Assembly (NCBI GenBank): GCA_903813345.2
Contig: CAIIXF020000005.1
Coordinates: 19,099,375-19,163,374, forward strand
DNA length: 64,000 bases
Source: Owenia fusiformis
Taxonomy: Eukaryota > Annelida > Polychaeta > Sabellida > Oweniidae
Direction: 5' to 3'
This document shows positions 11,701-23,700 of this stretch, piece by piece (position 1 is the first letter of the stretch; every line of letters begins with the position of its first letter). The translations under genes were made by a program, and so were the position numbers. Under the pieces are notes generated by a model. The model was given only the letters and a program-made list of their open reading frames with translations, did no database searches and was not told the DNA's origin.

Positions 11701-14700
11701 CAGTGGGCCCCTTACTATTTAGAAGAAAATATGTTTTTGTTGTGTTCTATCTATCTTTTTAGTTCTTGTTGTATTTGTTGTTGTGCTTTGCTAGCCCCGT
11801 CTTGGAACTCACAAAGAAATAACCAGCATGCACTCTGATGGTTATCGCACATGTGTTGAACAGTCTGTAACACAAGACATCAACAATCTCAGAAAATTAT
11901 CAGAAAAATATGATGCTACATATTTTAATAATGTGAGTGCAGTTTGATGTATCTTTCCAGTAGATTATGTATGTCTTCATACATGTTATTTTCTTGTCAA
12001 AAAAAGCATTTCACCAGCGGATCCAGAAGCTAACAAGGGGGTGGCCCAAATTTTGAGTCAGGAAAAAGTTTTGCGCTGTCAAAGAATTTTGGGCCCCTAA
12101 AAGCAAAAGTTGGGCTTTTTTGAAAAAAGGCCTATTTTTGATAATTTGGCCTAAGATAGGCCAAAAAGGGCCATTTCTGAAGCCCTTCATGGCCCCCTGG
12201 ATCCGCCGGTGCATTTGATTTAGTAATAGTCTTAACTATGGTCATACATTTCATTTCACAAATCGTCCCTATAATCCTTTGATTTAAAGAGCGGAATACT
12301 GTAGTTGTAATTCACCTTAAAATATTTTTAATTCATAATGATATCAAGGTATTAATTTAAATTTCACAATTAATAGACTTGGACACAAATCTTCTTGTCT
12401 GTTGTTCTTGGAGAAAATAAATTAATGCCCTGATAAATGTGCAAGTATTGTTTTTTCAATTTTTCGAACTTGTCATACTAATAACAAGCCAAGGAAATCT
12501 TTTCAAGTTTTTATATTTTGAGATAATGCTAGTGCCCAAATGTCTGAATTGTGTAAGTTACATAGCATTATGAATTAAAGTTATGTTATCTTATTTTGGC
12601 TATTAAACAATTGGCTGCAGCTATTTACTCTTTTAAGAATGATTGTTAGCTGTATTAACATTTTCATCATATGCCTGCTAAACTTACTGTAATGGTCCAT
12701 TGTTTCACATATTAAATTGATAATTATGTTTTATAGTCTCTTTGAACCTGTTACATAAGAACATTTTGAAATATTCAGATCCATGAATTTAAAAGAAATG
12801 TAAAAGACATTTGTACTAAAGCAATAAATTGACATGTACAGCGATCATTATTATCATGCAGATTTGCATGACTGAAACTGGCCAATTGGAAACATGGATA
12901 CATAAACATGGTGGCAATACACAATTCCCTTGTCTCTTTCAGCATACTTATGAAGCTGCCAAGTTGGCATTGGGGAGTACACTTGAACTTGTGGATCATG
13001 TAGCACAAGGAAAGGTAAATACAATAATATAAGGCAATATTTTCAGATCCATGAAGACAACTAAGCATAATATTTTTACTTATTCCACCTCCTCATACTA
13101 TAATGAACAAAGTTGTTGTTTTATCTTGTTGACTTAGAATTTTAATTCGATGGGACTTAACTTTCAGATTATCAACAAAGTTTTTCAATTGATTTGTTAA
13201 CTTTCTAGGTGCGTAATGGAATGGCTATAGTTCGTCCCCCAGGCCATCATGCCATGAAGAGTGAAGCGTGCGGTTATTGTTTCTTCAACAATGTTGCCAT
13301 AGCAGCAAAACATGCACTTGATGACCTTGGCATGAACAGGTAAGAGTTACGAAAGAATAAATATTGGTTACAGCATTCTATTTAACCATGATGAACCAGC
13401 TTGAATATACTTTCTTAAGTATGTTGATCTGGATGACTGTGTTTATTATCCCATCGAACGAAGTTCGGAGGGATATAGGGAACGCCTCCGTCCGATAAGG
13501 ATTTCAAGAATCTGCAGTCAACTGGAAGATGCAACAAACAGAGTTACCAGCCTGGGAAATAAACTACAATGTCAAGGCTACAGGAGCAACATACTAAATT
13601 CGTATACTAAGAAAGCTATAACAAGAAATAAATGGATATGTACTAAATACAATATGCAGGAGAATATCATCATGAAGGACTGGAAAATTAATGAGAGAAG
13701 AGAACATTAACAAATGAATATGAAACAGTATCTTCTCCGCAAAGAGGGTAAACTAAGATGACAAATCAGCATAAGACCAACAGTAAGGGGAAGGGGAGAG
13801 TTTTCCGGCCGGATCAAAACGTTTAACCCACCTATGCGCAGTCTCAAGTCTGTGGACCCTGAAGAAAGATAAGTAACATCGCAATCAAATCAAGACAAAG
13901 AAAGAAGAAAATGAATGAAGAAACCAATGCAGCAACAACAAATGACGTCCGTCCGTCCGTCCGTCCGTCCGTACGTACGTACGTCCGTCCGTCCGTCCGT
14001 ACGTCCGTCCGTCCGGGCAATAGCTCAAATACCGTTGGCCAAATTTTGTTCATATTTTGTACACATATACCCTATTGGGGTAGAAGTTCTGCTCGAAAGC
14101 CGATTTTCAAAATGGCCGCTCATTTCAAAATGGCGGCCATTTTAGTGCCGATTTTACAGTAATTTAGGTGTAATATGTAAAACTGTAATAGCGATATGTT
14201 TTAAATATAAAAAAATTATAAAGGACATTAATAATGCTACAAATGTAGATATTAAAGAAGCACATGGCAGCCATCTTGAAAAATGGCGGCCTTTACTCGT
14301 CATTTTACAATTTTTGCTATAACTCAAAAAATAGTGGAGCGATTTTGTTCATATTTGGTATGTGAATACTATAAGCATTGCACACTGTCTAAAAACACTT
14401 TTGGTAGAAGGCGGCCATTTTGAAAAATGGCCGCCATTTTAACGTATTTTACTATAACTCGAAAAGTAGTGGAGCGATTTTGTTCATATTTGGTATGTGA
14501 ATACTATAAGCATGGCACACTGTCCTATGACAATTTTGGTAGAAGGCGGCCATTTTGAAAAAAAAATTGAAAAATGGCCGCCATTTTAACGTAATTTACT
14601 ATAAATCGAAAAGTAGTGGAGCGATTTTGTTCATATTTGGTATGTGAATACTATAAGTATGGCACACTGTCCTATGACACTTTTGGTAGAAGGCGGCCAT

Positions 14701-17700
14701 TTTGAAAAAAAGTTTGAAAAATGGCCGCCATTTTAACGTATTTTACTATAACTCGAAAAGTAGTGGAGTGATTTTGTTCATATTTGGTATTTGAATACTA
14801 TAAGCATGGCACACTGTCTATTTCTTATGACACTTTTGGTAGACGGTGGCCATTTTGAAAAATGGCCGCCATTTTAACATATTTTACTAGAACTCGAAAA
14901 GTAGTGGAGCGATTTTGTTCATATTTGATATGTGAATACTTTAAGCATGGCACATTGTCTAATAAAACTTTGGGGAGTAGTTGGCCATTTTGAAAAATGG
15001 CCACCATTTTTATGTGTGTAATTTTACAAGTACGTGTGAGATTTTTCAAAAATTTTAGAGGTGGCTACTTAAAAGCATATTATTTCTTCTGATGACAACT
15101 TGGCTAGTGAACAACCATTTTGAAAATGGTGGCCTTTCTGGTGTGTTGTTTTATGATATTTGCTATTCGTTTGTAAAAATGCCAGCCATTTCTGTTCGAT
15201 GGGATTCGCTACGCTTTGGCGTTGCCGTTGTTCTGGTTTGAAATTCAAACATGACTGTATTCACGCCTTCTATAAACTGTAAACAAAGTCAATGCTTCAA
15301 TCACTGGTTTCAAGGAACATTTTCCACAGTTTGAAGTTGTTTGTTCATGAAGTTTAAGATATACAGCAACTGCCTTCTCAAGCGACTGTTATATGTGTAA
15401 CCTTTTGTTTTTGCTATAAATGAAAAAGAAGGTAAATTTATTAATATTTTGTATGTGAATACAAAGAAGCATACATGTATTACATGTACACTGATTACTA
15501 ACAATTGGGTAATAACTTACTAATAAGGCAGCCATTTTGAGAAATGGCAGTCATTTTTTCATTTGGGTTTCTTTAGAGTTTCTTCTAATTCTGGAAAAGT
15601 GGTAGAATGATTTTGCTATGACTTCAAAAGTAAAAGAATGGCACTGCACCTCGGTGTTGCTGTTATCTAATTAGTTTAACTACATGTATTTACTATTTAC
15701 GTTTGTTTTAGAGTTTTGATAGTTGACTGGGATGTCCACCATGGTCAAGCAACACAATACATGTTCTATGATGACCCAAGGTAAATGTTATCAAAAAGAC
15801 ATCATTTATTGATTTTCAAAATTAAAGAGGGCTAATCAGTTAGATTTAATATTTTCTAACCTGGAATATTATATTATTTTTTCTGTATGAATACTTATTA
15901 TCAACTTGTATGCACATCATCGTTTTCTTAGTTTTGAGTTATTTCTTTGGATTAAACATGAAACATCCAAAGTAAGATATTTCCTTAGAATGTGTACATA
16001 CTGTACAGTAAGCATTTTCCTCTAATTTTTTGAAAACACAGGGCAATGCTCAGGTATACTTGTAGAATCTGGGGAATAAGAGAAACATGCATTGCAGGGT
16101 GCTCTATTTCTCCATACATCGTTATGAATATGGTACATTCTGGCCCAATCTGAGAGAATCTGACTATGATTACATAGGGGAGGGCAAAGGCAAAGGATAC
16201 AACATTAATGTTCCACTGAATAAGGTAAGTTGATTTCAAAATACTCACTTGAGCCTTTTAGCGTGATAAACCATAGTCTGAGACAGTTTGATTAAGAGGA
16301 AGTCAGGACGAATTCTCCTGTGTATCTCTTCAGAACGTGCTGCTCTTACATACTTCGAAATTCAAATGATGCAAAATATGCCAAATTGCTAGGTTTTTGA
16401 ACCCAATTCTAGATTTCTAGATATTATTTTGAACTTTTGAAATTATGAAACTCCACCTAACACATTATACTTGAGTTCAATCCAGTACCTATATCAACAA
16501 AACACAACAAAGGTGGTAGCACGATTGGGAATTTTTTTTCATGGCTTTGTCTTGATCAAAGTATCTCAAGTCGCCACCTAATTTTCAGAATCAAAATTTA
16601 TGTAATTTGGAATCCATCCATAACATCCTGTTGAATTCCATTAAATTGTAACTTTAATTGTGTTTTGCAGACTGGAATGGGGAACACAGAATACATGGCA
16701 ATTCTTCTGCAGATTCTGCTGCCTATAGCTACTGAGGTAAGCTGTATTCTTTTGACATACCTTTGGAACTGAGGTGCATTTATAAGTTTAAGAATCTGTA
16801 GATAATATTGATCATCCACTATCGACATTGTGAATTCCATGATTAAAACATTGGACCTATGAATCTTCATTTCTAATAATCAAAGAGGATTGAAAGCCAT
16901 TATTCAAACTAGATACATGTACTCTGTTGCCTGGCGTAGACCAATTTGATAACAATATTACTCCTATTTTGAAGAATAGAATTGCTGAGGAAGCTTGAAT
17001 ACTACCATACTACCTAAATATCTACTTGGTCCAAAGAGAACCTTATAGAAATATTTTTACTAAATTGTTCCATTGCAGGCAATGGAGTATCAAGTTTGAA
17101 TAATAGCTGCCAATCCTCCTTGTCTAATAATGGTGCAGGAATGCACCTATTTTCATCAATGTACAAATTTATGATTCACTTTAGTATAGATTATCTGATT
17201 GATTCTTTCCAAGTTGTAATGTTTATTGTAAAATTTTGTTTTGTTCTTTTCTAATGTTCATAATTGATATAATCTTTTTTATTAAATATCCCACATGTTG
17301 CAAATATGCATTTTTAGAATATTCATAATATCTTTTCATCACTTACATATTACTCTTAAACTTATAAATTAATAGCATTTCACATTTAAGCTTTTGATTT
17401 TAGATAGTCAACCCATGGTCAGCCTGATACTTCTGTATCTTTGTCATGTTGGGAATCTTTTGTAGAAATGTAAAAATGTGATAATAATTGTTTTGATTAA
17501 CTAAAAAATGGGTATACTTTGACATGTTTTATTCCAGTTTAATCCTGACCTTGTTCTAGTGTCGTCAGGCTATGACGCAGCTATAGGATGCCCTGAGGTA
17601 TATAGGTGTCTCTGTGTGTCTTGTATGTTGTGGTGTGCTGCAACTAGATCTTGTTCTGTTGACAAATTTGTGGAATAAATGTGGTTTCAGGAAAAAAACT

Positions 17701-20700
17701 GGTCAGTCAGTTTAAGTAGTAAATAATACCAAGGACGTCTATCTCAAGAATCAAAATTCTTTATTTTTAAAAAATGTGTCATAAATAAAACTTGATTGTA
17801 CAGATGTTAACAGGACAAGATGGGGGCAAAGTAATCATTCTTGATTATATGGGCATTCGAGAGAAGCCCATTGTTATATCAAGGTGGGTTCTAGAAAGTT
17901 GTTGTGTCATAAGGACTCTGCCAATCATCTAATAATCAATTAGTCCACAGTGAAATTCTCTGGATATTGTCATACAGACAAGTCCTTATGTCAAACACCT
18001 TCTAGAAGTCATTTTCTTCTCATGAATTTCATCTTTTCTTTGTCTATTTATTTATTTTTTGGTCTAGTTCTGTCCTGACCTTGTACTTGTCTCGGCTGGT
18101 TATGATTCAGCTATTGGGGATGAAAAGGTTTGCTATCTTACATTTAACTTTTTAATCCTATGCATACTAAGTTTACAGAAAGCACTTGATGTGGATAGCA
18201 AGAGTGCTTGGTGCAGAACCACTGGTCATTTTTGAATTATATCCCATCGTCAAACATTATTTCCTCTGTGCCACTAAAACAAAGGTTCAGGTAGGTTTGC
18301 AAACAATATAAGATGGTTATATCTTGAATTATGTCTATTTTCTGACCATGAAGACAGGTATATCTTTTGGATCCATTCACTACCTCAAAGAAAATTATAT
18401 ACAATGATAAAGTCATAAACTTGGAGATTTTTAGCTAGCAATCAACCCATCGACACACTTTTTCAAATGTTCAATGCATTACTATTCTTTATTTTGATGT
18501 ATCAAATAGTTCTTGAAAGGAAAACTGAGTTCCTCTAAGAGTAGTGTTTCCCATATTATTTCCCCATTGAAAAAAACGCATGCTATCCATTGACTTCAGC
18601 TTATTTTGGTCATCCAAATTTAGTATCTTTAAAGTCCCTTGAGGAATCAACTTTTCCTTTTAGGAAATAGAACATGTATCACATCACATTCTAATTATGC
18701 ATTCAACAATATAATAATAAAAGGTTGCATTTTAGGTCAATATTTTTGAAAAAGTATGTTGATCGGTCCATTGCACCTTTAATGTGACATAGTCTGATTA
18801 ATTAAACTACATTTTATATACTTTTCTTGAAGATAATGAATGGGTCTAAAAGATACACCCATGTCTATGATCAGAAAATATTCATAATTCAAGTTAGAAT
18901 CGTCTAAAATTGTTTGCGATAACCTACATGCTCCTTTGTCAATTGTAATGAATGAATTATCAAATTGCATACATGTTAGGCTAATCCAAGCCAACTTCTT
19001 TCTCCACCATAGTCAGAAATCTAAAGGGTATTACTTAGTAAGTTCATTCTTACCAAAATTAAGATGTTTTGTGAATATTGGAATTCTTCCAGTTTGTACA
19101 TGTATCTACCCTCATTTAATGATTATATTATTAACAGGCCCGTAGCCAGGGGGGTTCGTATGAGTATATGCTGTAACTTTACATATTAAATTCCACCTTG
19201 TATCTTCGAATTCATTATTTTTGTCACCATCAATAAGATCCATATGCCAATTAGAATGTCTGAAAACTAGAACTCTCCTGAATGCGGTGTATTTGAATCT
19301 TTCGACTGTTCCCAGTTAAGTGTAATTTCACACAATCTACATGATATTGATTTATAATTTAATGATTTTTAAGAATGCAATGACTGAGTTATGTTCATGA
19401 TTATGATTATTTGGATCATTTTCATTTTTTCTTTTCTGATTTAAAAAACAAACCACTAGTACTGCATCATTTTTTTTATTTTGCAAGTTGACTTGAAATT
19501 TTCATTTGATTTTCAATATGTATGACACTTTCTAACTAGACAGAATAGAGGAAAATTACTGACATTCCAATTTATGAAGTGTCTAAAATTATGCCAGAAT
19601 TATTGAATACCTTTTACAAATGTATAAATTATATTTTCAGAAATGTTTTTATAAGTATGAAAATCTCAACTCCCATGACAGTGCTTATCTACAACATAGG
19701 TGGAGAAAATATCAGAATCTGATGATTTTAGCATTGCTAGATGAATTTTAAAAAAAGGACCATCGTGACAGATTATATTTGTGTTCTAATATCAGCTCAC
19801 TACATAAGTTCAACCCTTTTTACGTTGATAATATGGGTGTGACACATTCTCAGGTTTTGAGTAGGAAGGAATCTTCTATTACAGTACTACACTCCCCTTG
19901 AGGATATTTCGTACCATTCCCCATGAACAATTTGATACCAATTATGTTTCACCATGTTATTAAGCAGGCTTATAAGTAATTAATTAGTAGCCAATAAGTA
20001 AGACATCACAACTTTTACTAATCTGATTAACCCTTTGATAAGTCAGGGCATAGCACAGAGGTCAATGGTCACTCTTTGACTCATTCTTCATATAATCTAC
20101 TGAATCCCTCCAGACTCATTTCCTAAACACATGTGAACACATGGCATCAGAATTCTCAAATGCATGTTTGCTTAAGTCTCGTTTAATTCAGCATACAAGT
20201 TGAATAGAATACAAGAATACAAGTAGAAATCATTTGGTGCTAAGGTCAGGTGAATAAGGTGGATGCTTGAGTTGCTTAACACCAGCTGATCACTATTCAA
20301 TCCTGCTTTGCAAAGGCAAAAAATTGAAATAAAAATGGATTGTGACTGATTGATATGCAGCAAAAAATCCTTGAAAATCCCTTTGAATATCGTTAAAAAA
20401 GCAATTGTTTGACTTTTACATATTAAAACAAATCAGTAGAGGAAGTATGGGCAAGGACCAGGAAAGCTTCAAAATGTAGTCAAAATTGGTTTACAATCCC
20501 AAATATTACACAAACTACTGCAGTCATTTCACCTGCCCTGCCTTAGATTTACTCTACTACTTAACTTTGCTATGACAACCACAGCATTGACCAATCGAAT
20601 TCCTTGACGCTGAAACTTCAAAAATAAATTTAGATATGTTTAAATTATAAACCCTACAAAACTCATTGAAATCCATGAACAAATAAAAAAGACATTATTA

Positions 20701-23700
20701 TCTTTATTTCCTGAACACCCTGTATATCACATTGTTATGAAAGAGGTCTATTTATAAGAATCATGACTAACTTATGTAAGCAATTGATTAGAACAGTAAG
20801 TTTGAGCAACCACTGTCCACTAATGATTCTGCTGAGGTTTCCAACTGTGTTCCTCTAATTGATTATTGTATCAATCATTTGGGATAGGTGAGAATATGAT
20901 CTGAATTTGTTCATCAATCCCTCTTTGATCATATTAGAGCTGAATGAGATTGGCTTGGGTTTGGCTGTTTTGTTAATATGTGGTTTATTCCTACACATGT
21001 TTTACCTGTGTGTGTGTACCTGTGGTCATTATTGTTATGTCACCACCAAAATCATTTTTTTCAAAATTATCTACAAATTCTCAGTTGAAATCTGATTTTA
21101 GAGTTGAGATTTGACCTTCAATGACCTTCTCAAGGTCAAAAAGGTCGAAAGGTATTTTTTCAATTTTTTCAACTCAAATTGATTTTTTCAACTTTTTCAA
21201 CTCAAATTGATCAATTTTTTTCAAAATCATCTACAAGTCCTCAGAATTTCAAATCTGACTTTAGATTTGAGATTTGACTCAAGGTCAAAAAAGGTCAAAA
21301 AGGTCTTTTTTGAACTTGCTTCAAAATGACAATTTTTTCCAAAATCATCTACAAGATCTCAAAAATTCAAATCTGATTTTTAGATTTAAGACTTGACCTT
21401 CACTAACCTTCTCAAGGTAAAAAGATACAAAAGGAATTTTTCAACTTGCTTCAAATCATGGGCTTTCAATTAGCCTGTGTTCAAATTGACCAATTTTTTT
21501 TCAAAATCATCTACAAGCTCTCAGAAGGTCAAATCTGACTAAGATTGAACTCCTAATATTGTGAGCAACTAGGTGGTGACATTTTGTTATGTTAACTATT
21601 ATTGTAGGATGTAACAGGTAGCAGGGGTCCAACAAATGTTTTAAAAATATTTATTTTTTAATGTTATAACTAAGTCTTGTATGAGTAATAGTAAAATAAG
21701 TAAGGTAAGGGTAGTTAGCTATGCCTAATGCGTATCAGGGATATTGAAAATTAATTTGTTTGGTTCATGTTTGTTTCTTTTATTTTGTTGAATTTGTATG
21801 TGAGATATGAATGTTTGCCCTGTCTGGATTATGTTCATAGTATAGGAAAATGTGAATCAGTGGGACCTAAAACAATTTCAATATAACCTAAAAAAATTCT
21901 AAAATTAAAATGGAAGCTACAGATGTTTTTTTTTGCAATTTTTCGCCATCTGTCTATCAATCAATACATCCATACAATTGTCTGTTTGACTGCCCAGGAA
22001 TTGCTCAAATATTAATGCAAAAATTTGTATTAACTTTAGGATTTTATGCAAGACCCAATGTGGCTTTGTTTATAAATATCACAAATTCATATTAAAAAGT
22101 CATTGTTGATTCCACACCAAACAGTAATGTTATCCTCACCAAGTGTTTTCTGAAGGCTCACTCTGCATAGAGTGCATACAAAACTTTTTTTCTGCTACAA
22201 ATAGGTCACAATGACCTATTTGTACATGTATATTTCTTATATCAAATTTATTATTTTTAAATTAATAGTAAAAATTAAGTGTAAAACATTGTTTTAAAAC
22301 TTTAGTTTATCTGAATCAGATAGGAAATCAAGAGTCAGCACATCAAGCTAAAATTAACTTTTATCTGTATTCAGTTGAAGATTTGATTGACAGCTCTATT
22401 TTTGGAAGTGAAATTGAGGGCCTGTGTTAAAACTCCAAGGTCAAGCTGATCTGGTCACTCTCTAAGATGATTTGAAAATAGAATTTTGACTAAAATTGAT
22501 GAAGTCTGTGCTCATATTTCTCATTTCAAACATATTCGTAGAAAAAATGACCTTTTAAATCATTCTTGGCTGTCTAATATCAGTTCATTTGAGAGCTTTT
22601 ATTGATTATTATTTTCATTTCGTAAGAGATTTTATAAGTGTTTTCAAAGCAATTTTTGTAGAAAGAACAATTTCAGTCTTCACAAGTAAAGAGGTTCACT
22701 TCACTTTGTCAGAACTGTATTTTTTAAATCATTTTTTGACAGAAAAATGTAAGCATAACTTTATTTGGGTAACTATGTTTTTGGAAATTTTTCAGCAAAA
22801 CATATTGAGAATTAAAATTAGTTTTCACAATTTTGTCAAGTTAATTGTTCTCTCCATGTACTTTTCACACTTTTCAAAATCCATATTTACTTTATATTGT
22901 ATGTTGTTTTCTTTTACTTTTCTTGAATATATTTAATTGCCTCAGTCTTATTATAAACTCAGAACTTCATCATTATACTAACAATTTGATACTCTTCAGT
23001 TTGCATGATACATACTTATGTACAAACTTCCAATTGAAATGGAAAACTATATGTTCTGTTCTTCTTCTTTTGTATGCATATTGCCATCTACTTTGCATAT
23101 TTTATTTTAACAAAGTTTTATCTGGATAATTAAGGTTCAGGCCCGTAGCCAGGGGTGGTTCGCAGGGTTCGGGCGAACCCCCCCTGGCCAAAAATTCTTT
23201 CAAAATCATGCAGTTTTTCACCATTTTGAGCACTTCTCAAGTGAGTTTAGCAATATTTGGGCCAAAATTGTCAAATGTGAACCCCCCCCTGGAAATCTTT
23301 GAAAAATGAACCACCCCTTGGCAAATCCTGGCTACGGGCCTGAGGTTGCTCTTAAAAAGGCATAAACCATCACTATAATTTTATACAGCACAGCACATGT
23401 TCAGATGTTCTCGAAAAGAAGTGCTCTTAAGAAATTATATATTCATTCATTTATCACATGTTACGATAATCTTCTCTGTGAATAAATCATTCAGTTGAAG
23501 GTAAATACAAATTATTTTATAGTACATATTAAATCAACATGAAACATGAAATAAGATATCACCAACGAGTGAAATCATTTGTATATATTTTTTCTACAGG
23601 GTGAGATGGAAGTGACTCCTGCATGTTATGCTCACTTCATCAATCTACTGCAAACTCTTGCAAATGGCAAACTCTGTGTCATCTTGGAGGTATGTCTGCT

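Larger units (their letters stand above)
13448..15240. mobile_element. ATCCCATCGAAC-bounded element with satellite interior
   Basis: Begins ATCCCATCGAACGAAGTTCG (13448) and near its right end carries GTTCGATGGGAT (15194-15205), a perfect 12-bp inverted match, followed by a conserved 'ttcgctac..ttggcgttgc' tail. The interior holds a GTCC microsatellite and five to six tandem units with aaaatggcggccatttt. Two other large copies occur (40979-42318, 59530-61030) plus fragments. It fills most of the intron before HDAC6 exon 8. Confidence 0.7.
18128..23599. other. HDAC6 intron after exon 11b, no gene seen
   Basis: 5.5 kb of AT-rich intron. Holds a stub of a 'gcccgtagccagggg' MITE at 19137-19157, the AGGTCA-rich element at 21037-21582 and a complete 205-bp MITE at 23138-23342. 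Searching by eye for a third 'PDLVLVS' type exon gave none. Confidence 0.6.

Noticed and set aside
13911-14162. Frames reading [16 protein letters not shown] over the GTCC microsatellite
   Set aside because: Simple-repeat translation inside a mobile element.
17804-17883. An 80-nt stretch between exons 11a and 11b with an acceptor-like TGTACAG before it and a donor-like AAG|GTGGGT after it
   Set aside because: It encodes [17 protein letters not shown]…, which does not resemble any HDAC segment, and 80 nt would shift the frame. Treated as chance.
22589-23129. Plus-strand frames of 115 and 94 codons in the intron before HDAC6 exon 12
   Set aside because: Composition is that of random AT-rich DNA (Phe, Leu, Ile, Tyr rich), with no start context, domain or splice signals.
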